Assembly (NCBI RefSeq): GCF_030272895.1
Contig: NZ_JALRNF010000034.1
Span: 12,713-76,712, forward strand
Length of the DNA stretch: 64,000 bases
Reading direction: 5' to 3'
Source: Pseudomonas sp. BGr12
GTDB taxonomy: Bacteria > Pseudomonadota > Gammaproteobacteria > Pseudomonadales > Pseudomonadaceae
Below, in pieces: positions 24,842 to 32,758 of the stretch. The translations under genes and the position numbers were made by a program. The first letter of the stretch is position 1, and each line of letters opens with the position of its first letter. The notes below the pieces were generated by a model, which was not told the DNA's origin, did not search any database, and worked only from the letters and a program-made list of their open reading frames with translations.

Positions 24842-25788
24842 CTGCAACCCTCTTGTTGTTCTTCGCGCAGGCTCACGTCGCATTCCAGTTGCGCCAGTTG
24901 CTCGCGGTCATTGATGCCGAAACCGATCTGGGTCACGGCCTGGGCGGCAATGGCCGTGGCCCGGCGCAGGGTCTGTGCGGGCGCTTCGTCACGCAGCAGG
25001 CCATGGACCATGCCGGCCAGCAGCGAGTCGCCGGCACCGACCGTGCTGGCGACCTTGATCCGCGGCGGCACGGCGCCGAGCACGGCCCCCTGGCTGAACC
25101 AGTTGACCCCCCGCTCGCCCTGGGACACCACCACGTGCTCGACACCCTGTTCGATCAACTGGCGGGCGGCGGCTTGTTGCTCGGCAAAGCCGTGCACCGC
25201 GCTGCCCAGCACTTCGCCCAGCTCGTCGGTGTTCGGCTTGACCAGCCACGGCCCGCTTTGCAAGCCCAGGCGCAAGGCGTCGCCGCTGCTGTCCAGGGCG
25301 ACCTTCAGGCCCATGGCCTTGAGCCGATCGAGCAACTGGCGCAACCACTGGGCCGTGACGCCACGCGGCAGGCTGCCGGCGACCACCACCGCATCGTGCC
25401 CGGGTGCGACCCTGGCCAGTTTCTCCAGCAATTGCTCACAGGCCCGGGCATCGACCTGCGGGCCCGGCCCGTTGATGTCGGTGACACGGCCATCGGCCTC
25501 GACCAGCTTGATATTGCAACGGGTCTCACCGGGCACGCGGACAAAACAGTCGGCAAAGCCACGGCGGGCGATCAGGCTTTCGAAAGGCTGCAGGTTGTCT
25601 TCACCCAGGAAGCCGCCGACGGTGACACTGTGCCCCAGGTCTGCCAGCACCTGGGCGACGTTCAGGCCCTTGCCCGCCGCATGGCTGTGCTGGGCCTGGC
25701 TACGGTTGACCTGGCCGCTGTGCAGGGCATCGAGGCTGACGGTCAGGTCCAGCGCCGGGTTAAGGGTCAGGGTCAGTATCTTGGCCAT
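24838..25788 (-). CDS. fruK: 1-phosphofructokinase
   Basis: A 316-residue PfkB-family kinase that phosphorylates fructose 1-phosphate to fructose 1,6-bisphosphate. It has the N-terminal sugar-binding start (MAKILTLTLNPALDLTVSL), the first PfkB signature region (AAGKGLNVAQVLADLG) and the second signature with the catalytic Asp (STVGAGDSLLAGMVHG). It starts directly after the fruB stop with no gap and ends overlapping fruA. Confidence 0.96.
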   Translation of the reverse strand: MAKILTLTLNPALDLTVSLDALHSGQVNRSQAQHSHAAGKGLNVAQVLADLGHSVTVGGFLGEDNLQPFESLIARRGFADCFVRVPGETRCNIKLVEADGRVTDINGPGPQVDARACEQLLEKLARVAPGHDAVVVAGSLPRGVTAQWLRQLLDRLKAMGLKVALDSSGDALRLGLQSGPWLVKPNTDELGEVLGSAVHGFAEQQAAARQLIEQGVEHVVVSQGERGVNWFSQGAVLGAVPPRIKVASTVGAGDSLLAGMVHGLLRDEAPAQTLRRATAIAAQAVTQIGFGINDREQLAQLECDVSLREEQQEGCR

Positions 25789-28680
25789 TCAATCGCTCTC
25801 CACCAGCGCCCGCACGGCGCTGGCACTGCCCTGCAACAACGCTTGTCGGGCAAGCTGTCGGGCGTGTTCAAAATTCAGTTCACGGACCTGTGCCTTGACC
25901 TCGGCGATGCTGCGCGCGGCAACGCTCAGTTCGTCGACGCCCAGGCCCAGTAATACGGCGACCGCCTGCGGATCGGCCGCCAGCTCCCCGCACACGCCCA
26001 CCCATTTGCCATGGGCATGGGCAGCGCGCACGGTGATATCGATCAGTTGCAGCACCGCCGGGTGCAGGCCGTCGGCCTGGGCCGAGAGGCTCGGATGGCC
26101 ACGGTCGATGGCCAGGGTGTACTGGGTCAGGTCGTTGGTACCGATGCTGAAGAAGTCCACTTCGTGGGCCAGCACCGGCGCCAGCAGGGCCGCCGAGGGC
26201 ACCTCGACCATGATCCCCAGTTGCAGGTCGCTGACGCTGATCTCGGCGCGCAGGCGCTCGACCATGGCCCGCGCCTGCTGCCACTCCTCCAGCTGGCCGA
26301 CCATGGGGAACATGATCCGCAACGGCCGGTCACCCGCCGCCCGCAACAGGGCGCGCAACTGGGTTTCCATGACCTGCGGACGCTGCAGGGTCAGGCGAAT
26401 ACCACGCACACCGAGGAAGGGGTTCTCTTCCTTGGCGATCGGCCAGTACGGCAGCGGCTTGTCGCCGCCCACATCCAGGGTGCGCACCACCAGCGGCCGG
26501 CCAGCGAGACCATCGAGGACACGCCGGTACTCGGCCTCCTGCTGGGCTTCGTCCGGGGCTTGCTGATGGGCCATGAAAATCAGCTCGGTGCGCAGCAGGC
26601 CGACGCCTTCGGCGCCCTGGTCGACCACTGCCTCGATACCTTTGCTTTCGCCGATATTGGCGCATACCTCGATGGCATGACCGTCACGGGTCACGGCCGG
26701 TTCCAGACGACGGGCGCGGGCCTGTTGCAGGCGCTGCTCGCGGCGCTCGCGTTCGGCCAGGGCGCGCTGCAGCTCATCGGCAGGCGGCGCCACCTGCAGG
26801 CGGCCGCGCTGGCCGTCGAGCAGCAGCAGCGTGCCTTCGGCAATCAGCAGCACCGCATCGCCGGCGCCGACCACCGCGGGAATTCCCAGGGCGCGGGCGA
26901 CAATGGCACTGTGCGCGGTAGCGCCGCCACGGGCGGTGAGAATCCCGGCCACCCGCGCCGGGTCCAGGCGCGCCACATCCGACGGGCCGACCTCTTCCAT
27001 CACCAGCACATAGGGCTGCTCGGGCGCTGCGCAGTCGGCTTCGCCACACAGCTGTGCCAGCACCCGCCGACCGATATCGCGCAGGTCGGCCGCCCGCTCG
27101 GCGAGCAAGGCATCGTGCAGGGCCTCCTGCTGGCGCGCGGCGGCATCGATCACTGCCATCCACGCCGCCGGTGCGCTTTCGCCCTGACGCAGGCGTTGGT
27201 CGACCTCGTCGCCCAGGTCCGGATCGGCGAGCATTTCCTGGTGGGTGATGAAAATGTCGCCAATAGCCTTGGCTTGACTGCGCTGGATCAGTGCGGCGAT
27301 CTCGCCGTTCACCGCCGCCAGGGCCTGTTGCAGGCGCTGGCGCTCGGTCGGCAGGGCCTGTTGCAGGCGCTGGCGCTCGGTCGGCAGGGACTCGCCGCGC
27401 AGCGGGTAATCGAATTCACGCAGCACCTGGATATGCGCAGGACCACTGGCAATCCCCGGCGCGGCGGCCACGCCCTGGATCAGCGCACCGGCCTGCGGCG
27501 CCTCAAGCTCGGGCTCCGGCAGCAATACCGGCGCAGCTTCAACGACTTCGGCCAGCGCCTCGACCTCCTCGCCCAGGCCGGCCTCGATGGCGGCCAGCAA
27601 CGCCGGCAATGCATCGGCGGCGACCGTCGGTTCGGCGATGATCTCCAGCACCTGGCCACGCCGGGCACCGAGGCTCAGCAGCTTGCTCAGGCTCTTGGCC
27701 GAAACCGCGGCCTGGCCGCTGTCGACCACCCGCAGGCGGATCTCGCCGTCGAAGGCCTTGGCCAGTTGCGCCAGCTCCTTGGCCGGGCGCGCATGCAAGC
27801 CATGGGCGTTGGCCAGGGCAATGCGGGCACTGGGCCAGTCGGCCGGCAGCTCGCCGCCGAGCACTTCCAGCACCGCACGGCTACTGGTGGCCCGGCACAA
27901 CGCCTGGCCACGGCCCTCGATCAGCAAGGTGCACAGGCGCTCCAGCAATGCCTGGTGCGCGGCGCCCAGGCTGGCCAGGCAGAACACGCCGTTGACCGGC
28001 TGATCGCGATAACGCAGGGGTTGTTGCGGGGTAACGAAGGCCAGGCCCGGCTGGCGCACCGCCTGTTCGCTGTGCAGCCACCACAAGCCTTCGCCCAGCG
28101 GCAGCGACTCGACCTGTTGCAACACCCCGGCAAAGCCGCCGGCCACACAGTCGGCACGGTGCAGCAAGCGGGCTGCACGCCAGACCAGTTCATCGAAATC
28201 CTCGACCGGCACACCGAGACCGATCATCTGCGCATCCAGCGCCAGCTCCTGGGGTGCGCCCTGCAACAGCTTGAGCAGCGCCTCGGCCGAGCTGGCCCGG
28301 CGCAGCGCCTCGGCCAGGTCGGTTTCGCCCAGGGCCCGGGTCAGCAGTTGCAGCAGGCGCAGGTGCTCGTCGGAGCGCGCGGCGATGCCGATGGCCAGGT
28401 ACACCCGCTGACCGTCGCCCCAGTCCACGCCGTCGGGAAACTGCAGCAAGCGCACGCCGGTGGTGAACACCTGGTCGCGGGTTTCCGGGGTGCCGTGGGG
28501 GATCGCAATACCCTGGCCGAGAAAGGTCGAGCCCTGCGCCTCACGCGCCTGCAGACCCGCCAGGTAACCCTCGGCGACCAGACCATCATTGACCAGATAG
28601 CCGGCCAGCAGTTGCAAGGCCGCTGCCTTGTCTGGCGCCGACTGGCCCATGGAAATCTGCTCTACAGTGAGCTCGAGCAT
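25789..28680 (-). CDS. fruB: Fructose PTS multiphosphoryl protein EIIA-HPr-EI
   Basis: A 963-residue cytosolic fusion that carries the whole phosphoryl chain from PEP to FruA. EIIA (1-145) has the active His in GIAIPHGTPETR; HPr (about 285-370) has NAHGLHARPAKEL; enzyme I (about 395-960) has GGATAHSAIVARALG for the phospho-His and the PEP site SIGTNDLTQYTLA. The first gene of the operon. An 11-residue unit (LPTERQRLQQA) is repeated in tandem in the helical N-terminal part of EI, from a perfect 33-bp duplication at 27321-27386. Confidence 0.96.
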   Translation of the reverse strand: MLELTVEQISMGQSAPDKAAALQLLAGYLVNDGLVAEGYLAGLQAREAQGSTFLGQGIAIPHGTPETRDQVFTTGVRLLQFPDGVDWGDGQRVYLAIGIAARSDEHLRLLQLLTRALGETDLAEALRRASSAEALLKLLQGAPQELALDAQMIGLGVPVEDFDELVWRAARLLHRADCVAGGFAGVLQQVESLPLGEGLWWLHSEQAVRQPGLAFVTPQQPLRYRDQPVNGVFCLASLGAAHQALLERLCTLLIEGRGQALCRATSSRAVLEVLGGELPADWPSARIALANAHGLHARPAKELAQLAKAFDGEIRLRVVDSGQAAVSAKSLSKLLSLGARRGQVLEIIAEPTVAADALPALLAAIEAGLGEEVEALAEVVEAAPVLLPEPELEAPQAGALIQGVAAAPGIASGPAHIQVLREFDYPLRGESLPTERQRLQQALPTERQRLQQALAAVNGEIAALIQRSQAKAIGDIFITHQEMLADPDLGDEVDQRLRQGESAPAAWMAVIDAAARQQEALHDALLAERAADLRDIGRRVLAQLCGEADCAAPEQPYVLVMEEVGPSDVARLDPARVAGILTARGGATAHSAIVARALGIPAVVGAGDAVLLIAEGTLLLLDGQRGRLQVAPPADELQRALAERERREQRLQQARARRLEPAVTRDGHAIEVCANIGESKGIEAVVDQGAEGVGLLRTELIFMAHQQAPDEAQQEAEYRRVLDGLAGRPLVVRTLDVGGDKPLPYWPIAKEENPFLGVRGIRLTLQRPQVMETQLRALLRAAGDRPLRIMFPMVGQLEEWQQARAMVERLRAEISVSDLQLGIMVEVPSAALLAPVLAHEVDFFSIGTNDLTQYTLAIDRGHPSLSAQADGLHPAVLQLIDITVRAAHAHGKWVGVCGELAADPQAVAVLLGLGVDELSVAARSIAEVKAQVRELNFEHARQLARQALLQGSASAVRALVESD
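27321..27386. repeat. Perfect 33-bp tandem duplication inside fruB
   Basis: Positions 27321-27353 and 27354-27386 are identical. The period is a multiple of three, so the frame is kept and 11 residues are added to the enzyme I helical domain. No divergence between copies indicates a recent slip or duplication. Confidence 0.95.
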
Positions 28681-28794
28681 GACCTTCTCCTTTGCAGCAC
28701 CAGGACGGTGCCGAGGTATTGTTGTAAATTTTATTGCACAGGGCCATTACTCATAGCCCTGGGCAGGCGATGGTTCGGCAGAAAATTCGCCTGC

Positions 28795-28806
28795 TGAAAC
28801 GTTTAA
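28795..28806. promoter_or_regulatory. Cra/FruR operator
   Basis: TGAAACGTTTAA is a 12-base Cra (FruR) operator, the same core described for the P. putida fruB promoter (TTAAACGTTTCA on the other strand). It lies in the divergent fruB-fruR gap. Binding by FruR would repress fruBKA, with fructose 1-phosphate as inducer in P. putida. Confidence 0.85.
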
Positions 28807-28945
28807 TCTAGAATTGTGACCACGTTACTCGATAATCTTCGATCAATGAAGCCCCATCTTGTCGGACAATTGCGACAATGGTCGTCTGCGCCGTGATCTC
28901 TGGATCGGCGACAATTCCCGGTCAGGCTGTGCGAACAGCCACGGT

Positions 28946-28953
28946 AATAACAA
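28946..28953 (+). promoter_or_regulatory. Crc/Hfq-type CA motif at the fruR ribosome site
   Basis: AATAACAA fits the AAnAAnAA motif recognised by Hfq with Crc in Pseudomonas. It lies directly beside the Shine-Dalgarno AAGGAA of fruR, where binding would block translation. It suggests catabolite repression of fruR, unproven here. Confidence 0.4.
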
Positions 28954-28963
28954 GGAATAAGCG

Positions 28964-29959
28964 GTGAAACTCAGCGATATCGCCCGTCTGGCCGGTGTGT
29001 CCGTGACCACAGCCAGCTACGTCATCAATGGCAAGGCCGAACAGCAACGCATCAGCAGCAGCACGGTGGAGCGTGTGCGTGCGGTGGTCGAAGCCCATGG
29101 CTTCACCCCCAACCCGCAGGCCGCTGGCTTGCGTAGCCGGCACACCCGGACCCTGGGCTTCATTCTCCCGGACCTGGAAAACCCCAGCTACGCACGCATT
29201 GCCAAGCAGCTAGAGCAAGGTGCCCGGGCCAAAGGCTATCAACTGCTGATCGCCAGCAGCGACGACCAGCCCGACAGCGAGCGCCAGTTGCAACAACTGT
29301 TCCGTGCCCGACGTTGCGATGCGCTGTTCGTTGCCAGCTGCCTGCCGGCCGGCGATGACAGCTACCGCGAGCTGCAGGCCAAGGGCCTGCCGATCATCGC
29401 CCTCGACCGCAGCCTGGACCCAGCGCATTTCTGCTCGGTGGTCAGCGACGACCGCAACGCCAGCCTGCAACTGACCCGCAGCCTGCTGGACACCCGGCCG
29501 GCCAACATTGCCCTGATCGGCGCGCGCCCGGAACTGAGCGTCAGCCAGGCCCGCGCCGGTGGATTCGACGAGGCCCTGCAAGGCTTTGCCGGCAACATCA
29601 GCCGCTACCAGGGCGAAGCCTTCAGCCGCGAGTGCGGCCAGCGCCTGATGAACCAGCTGATCGCCGAACTCGGCGGCCTGCCCGACGCCCTGGTGACCAC
29701 CTCCTACGTGCTGCTGCAAGGCGTGTTCGACGTGCTCCAGGGTCGCCCGGCCGACTCGCGCAGCCTGCAACTGGGCACCTTTGGCGACAACCAGTTGCTC
29801 GACTTCCTGCCGCTGCCGGTCAACGCCATGGCCCAACAGCACGGCGTCATGGCCGAAATCGCCCTGAAGCTGGCCCTGGCCGCCGTCGAAGAGAAACGCT
29901 ACGAACCCGGCGTGCACGCCGTCGGTCGAACCTTCAAACAGCGGATCAACAAGGCCTGA
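28964..29959 (+). CDS. fruR: Fructose repressor Cra/FruR (LacI family)
   Basis: A 331-residue LacI-family regulator. The N-terminal helix-turn-helix (MKLSDIARLAGVSVTTASYV) and hinge are followed by a periplasmic-binding-protein-like effector domain (about 60-330). Asn/Arg-rich linker residues match Cra (FTPNPQAAGLRSRHTRTLGF). GTG start at 28964 with AAGGAA upstream. It is divergent from fruBKA and sits two bases before tatD. Confidence 0.95.
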   Translation: MKLSDIARLAGVSVTTASYVINGKAEQQRISSSTVERVRAVVEAHGFTPNPQAAGLRSRHTRTLGFILPDLENPSYARIAKQLEQGARAKGYQLLIASSDDQPDSERQLQQLFRARRCDALFVASCLPAGDDSYRELQAKGLPIIALDRSLDPAHFCSVVSDDRNASLQLTRSLLDTRPANIALIGARPELSVSQARAGGFDEALQGFAGNISRYQGEAFSRECGQRLMNQLIAELGGLPDALVTTSYVLLQGVFDVLQGRPADSRSLQLGTFGDNQLLDFLPLPVNAMAQQHGVMAEIALKLALAAVEEKRYEPGVHAVGRTFKQRINKA

Positions 29960-29961
29960 AC

Positions 29962-30759
29962 ATGCGCCTGATCGACACCCACACCCATCTGGATTTTCCG
30001 GATTTCGACCACGACCGCCCGGCCTTGCTGGCCAACGCCAGAGCGGCCGGGGTCGAACGCATGGTGGTGCTGGGGGTGTATCAGGCCAACTGGCAGCGGG
30101 TCTGGGACCTGGTGAGCAGCGACCCGCAGCTGTATGCCGCCTTCGGCCTGCACCCGGTCTACCTCGACCAGCACGGCCCCGAGCATGTGCGTGAACTGGG
30201 CGACTGGCTGAGCCGCCTGCGTGGCGAACGGCAACTGTGCGCCGTGGGCGAATTCGGCCTGGACTACTACCTGCCGGAACTGGACCGAGAGCGCCAGCAG
30301 CAACTGTTCGAAGCACAGCTGCAACTGGCCGTCGACTTCAACCTGCCCGCCCTGCTCCACGTACGTCGCAGCCATGCCGTGGTGATCGCCACCCTCAAAC
30401 GCTACAAACTCAAGCGCGGCGGCATCATCCACGCCTTCGCCGGTAGCGTCGAAGAGGCCCGCGAGTACCACAAGCTCGGTTTCAAGCTCGGCCTGGGCGG
30501 TGCGGCTACCTGGCCGCAGGCCCTGCGCTTGCACAAGGTGCTGCCGCAGTTGCCGCTGGAGAGCCTGGTGCTGGAAACCGATGCGCCGGACATGGCGCCG
30601 GTGATGTTTGCCGGGGTGCGTAACAGCCCGGAACATCTGCCGCAGATTGCCGGGGCGTTGGCGGACATCATCGGGATTGCGCCAGAACAGCTGGCGCAGG
30701 TCAGTAGCCGAAATGCCTGTGAGTTGTTTGGCTGGGCGAGCGACGATTCCAGTCGGTAA
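29962..30759 (+). CDS. TatD-family metal-dependent hydrolase
   Basis: A 265-residue TIM-barrel hydrolase of the TatD DNase family. Metal ligands are visible: HxH in RLIDTHTHLDF, the Glu in CAVGEFGLDY, and the Asp in LETDAPDM. The family includes 3'-5' DNases and RNases. The ATG at 29962 is two bases after the fruR stop, so it is probably cotranscribed, though no functional link to fructose is known. Confidence 0.9.
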   Translation: MRLIDTHTHLDFPDFDHDRPALLANARAAGVERMVVLGVYQANWQRVWDLVSSDPQLYAAFGLHPVYLDQHGPEHVRELGDWLSRLRGERQLCAVGEFGLDYYLPELDRERQQQLFEAQLQLAVDFNLPALLHVRRSHAVVIATLKRYKLKRGGIIHAFAGSVEEAREYHKLGFKLGLGGAATWPQALRLHKVLPQLPLESLVLETDAPDMAPVMFAGVRNSPEHLPQIAGALADIIGIAPEQLAQVSSRNACELFGWASDDSSR

Positions 30760-30799
30760 GGCCTTACCCACCCGCTTTGCCCTCAAGACCTGACGTGGG

Positions 30800-31402
30800 T
30801 CAGAACCAGCCGCTGTCATCCTCCAGCTCCTGCCGGCACTGCTTGAGCTGCGCGCCATAGACCTTGGCCTGCTGCTCCACCTTGCGCGCCACCTGCATCA
30901 GCCAGGGTTTGCTGCGATAAGTCCCGCGACTGAAACCACCGCGCCCCTCGTGGTACGCCAGGTACTGGTTGTACGTATCCCACTTGGAGATCCCCAGCTG
31001 CTGCTGGGTACCTGCGGTGTACCAGCCAATGAACATGACCGCGTCATCGAAGTTGTCACGCGAACCGCCATTGCCGGTGCCGTCCTTGTACTCACCCCAG
31101 ACCGGGTCCTGGGCCTGTGCATAACCATAGGCCGAACTCACCCGCCCCCAGGGAATCACCCAGAGCAGGTAGTCACGGGGAGGCAGCGCATCGGAAACGA
31201 AACTGCTTTCCTGCTTCATGATCGCCATCGCCACATGTTGTGGCGTGCCGAATTCCTTCTGCATCTGCAGCGAATCTTCGTACCAGTCAGGGTACTCGCG
31301 GAAGATATTGCAGAGATTGTTCTGATCCCTGGGTGGTGCAGTGGCACAGCCCGCCAGCAACACCAACAGCAGCATCAGCGGCCAGAATCGACCTTGTTTC
31401 AT
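30800..31402 (-). CDS. Lipoprotein lytic transglycosylase (SLT-like)
   Basis: A 200-residue lipoprotein with lipobox LLVLLAG-C and an SLT-type lysozyme-like domain containing the catalytic Glu in AIMKQESSFVSDA. Downstream motifs (SSAYGYAQAQDP; YLAYHEGRGGFSRGTY) match the family of short periplasmic transglycosylases that cut peptidoglycan glycan strands to make 1,6-anhydro ends. ATG at 31402 is preferred over the TTG at 31417, because it lies next to the signal peptide. No operon partner. Confidence 0.9.
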   Translation of the reverse strand: MKQGRFWPLMLLLVLLAGCATAPPRDQNNLCNIFREYPDWYEDSLQMQKEFGTPQHVAMAIMKQESSFVSDALPPRDYLLWVIPWGRVSSAYGYAQAQDPVWGEYKDGTGNGGSRDNFDDAVMFIGWYTAGTQQQLGISKWDTYNQYLAYHEGRGGFSRGTYRSKPWLMQVARKVEQQAKVYGAQLKQCRQELEDDSGWF

Positions 31403-31693
31403 CCATCGCCCCAGCAAGAAATGAGGGCGTTAGTTGCCCTTCGTAGTTGGCTCGGAACCTGGACAAAGCAGGTTCCGCTGTAAATCTATGATGGCCTGTG
31501 GCCTGGCAGGGTCACGCAGCAGGTGACTGGCCGGCAACCATCCGGTAAGCAAAACGGGCGAAATTATCACCCCGGTGAACACTCTGTTGAAAGGGACTCA
31601 TCAGATTTTCCTGATTCCATGTAGTCCATTTCCCAAACATACTTTGGGCGCTTTCAAGGCATTGCAGGGGTCCCGCCGGGGTTCTAGTCTCGG
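31403..31693. other. Intergenic region upstream of the DUF6124 leader
   Basis: No gene seen. A small hairpin CCCAAA-CATAC-TTTGGG sits near 31629-31645. A possible promoter (TTGCAG, 16 bases, CTAGTC; about 31661-31688) lies just before the terminator-like hairpin at 31694. Confidence 0.4.
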
Positions 31694-31724
31694 CCGGTCG
31701 TTGCCACTTGCAACGATCGGTTTT
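31694..31724 (+). terminator. Terminator-like hairpin in the DUF6124 leader (possible attenuator)
   Basis: CCGGTCGTTGC and GCAACGATCGG pair over 11 bases (one G-U) around a CACTT loop and are followed directly by TTTT. It lies about 165 bases before the DUF6124 start, in the same orientation, so it looks like an intrinsic terminator upstream of the gene it might control. Confidence 0.55.
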
Positions 31725-31762
31725 GACAGGCCGCATTCACCGTGGACATGTGCAAGTCGTTA

Positions 31763-31839
31763 TGGCGATTGTACGTGGGGCACCTTCGTGTGCGCCGAGT
31801 TCTCCGGTGTTCGGTCTGTCAACCCGCGTACAGTTGCCA
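31763..31839 (+). ncRNA. Candidate structured leader RNA before DUF6124 gene
   Basis: TGGCGATTGTACG (31763-31775) and CGTACAGTTGCCA (31827-31839) form a 13-bp stem with two G-U pairs. It encloses at least one inner hairpin (GCAC-CTTCGT-GTGC, 31780-31793, extended by GG/CC pairs) and a smaller one (CCG-GTGTT-CGG). A further GTGG-CGGCT-CCAC hairpin (31863-31875) precedes the ribosome site. This branched layout looks like a cis-regulatory RNA. I recall similar sequences upstream of DUF6124 genes in other Pseudomonas, but cannot verify that here. Confidence 0.45.
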
Positions 31840-31890
31840 CCTATTTGTTTGACAGCGGATTCGTGGCGGCTCCACTCACCGGGAGACACC

Positions 31891-32112
31891 ATGCTGAAAA
31901 TCGTTCCTGATCCACCGGATCACTCAAACCAGTCACTGGAAGACGTTCTTGTCCAGATCTCCGAATACCTGGCCTGCGCCAGGGCTGTCGCCCTGCAGAC
32001 AGTGCTACTTGATTCGAAACCTCCAGGCCAGTTACTGACCTTGACCACTCTGCACGAGATCGAAAATGCCCGAGGGTTGCTTGAAGTGGCCCTGAGCAAG
32101 GTTCAACTGTAG
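31891..32112 (+). CDS. DUF6124 (formerly DUF3077) small protein
   Basis: A 73-residue helical protein of the Pseudomonas DUF6124 family: MLKIVPDPPDHSNQSLEDVL, ISEYLACARAVALQ, TTLHEIENARGLLEVALSKV. ATG at 31891 with GGGAGA upstream; the frame is open to 31708 but without a ribosome site. These proteins are numerous in Pseudomonas, of unknown function. The gene is preceded by a long structured leader and followed by a long hairpin (32118-32159), so its mRNA is mostly structured RNA. Confidence 0.8.
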   Translation: MLKIVPDPPDHSNQSLEDVLVQISEYLACARAVALQTVLLDSKPPGQLLTLTTLHEIENARGLLEVALSKVQL

Positions 32113-32117
32113 GGCAA

Positions 32118-32159
32118 GCGCCAGCATTGCTGTCGATGGGCTATCGGCAAAGCTGGCGC
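32118..32159 (+). terminator. Long imperfect hairpin after DUF6124 gene
   Basis: The arms pair in three blocks: GCGCCAGC/GCTGGCGC, TTGC/GCAA and CGAT/ATCG, with one A-A mismatch and a three-base bulge, closed by a GGGCT loop. It is very stable but has no T run, so it may protect the 3' end of the short mRNA rather than terminate it. Confidence 0.45.
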
Positions 32160-32306
32160 CTGATAGCGCACTTGGAAAATGCAGTCTGTCTCCTTCTTCG
32201 TTCGAAGTGATGAGCGGTCAGGGGCTCAGATCAGCAGGGCGGCATAATGGCACTCTTTTTTGCACACGATCAGCATCCACACTCCGCCGTTGCGAGCCCC
32301 TTTGTA

Positions 32307-32513
32307 ATGAATACCGAAACACGCTACTCGATCATCCTGGAACGCAGCGCCGAAGTGCTGCTTGAAAACGCCCCCATGGCCCAGGTGGAGGCGTTCTGGG
32401 ATGCCAATGACTCCCGCTACTTCGGTCTGCGCATGGAAGACGAGCACAGCGCTCATGCGCGAGTGTTTGTCACGGATGAGTTTCCGGAGGAGGAAGCGCT
32501 TTTCCAGCGATAA
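32307..32513 (+). CDS. Small conserved-looking hypothetical protein
   Basis: A 68-residue acidic protein (MNTETRYSIILERSAEVLLE ... RMEDEHSAHARVFVTDEFPE) with alternating strand-like and helix-like segments. I do not recognise a family. The start is uncertain: ATG at 32307 gives a compact protein but has a poor ribosome site, while ATG at 32247 has CAGGG upstream and adds 20 residues. Codon use is ordinary, with third-position G/C, so it is probably real. Confidence 0.5.
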   Translation: MNTETRYSIILERSAEVLLENAPMAQVEAFWDANDSRYFGLRMEDEHSAHARVFVTDEFPEEEALFQR

Positions 32514-32758
32514 CCAGGACGATAAGTCCGTCCCCCTTTTCTTTTCCTTTTCGTCTACCCGGCCCTGAATCACCCCGATGCCGATTGGCTAAGCTTGAAG
32601 GTGGATGTGCCGCATTTGACGGGCATCAACCCTCCTGCCAGCACGATCCGCACTGAACGCTGCTTGCCAGCCTCGTCTGGAAAATTGCGCTGGCAAGCCC
32701 CGTAAGCGATAAACGTAACAACCAGCACTCGGTACTACCGCCCCGTGGGTGGGTGAAC

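Noticed and set aside
24119..28797. Long plus-strand frames opposite fruAKB
   Set aside because: The fruBKA frames carry all PTS and kinase motifs; the opposite frames have shadow composition.
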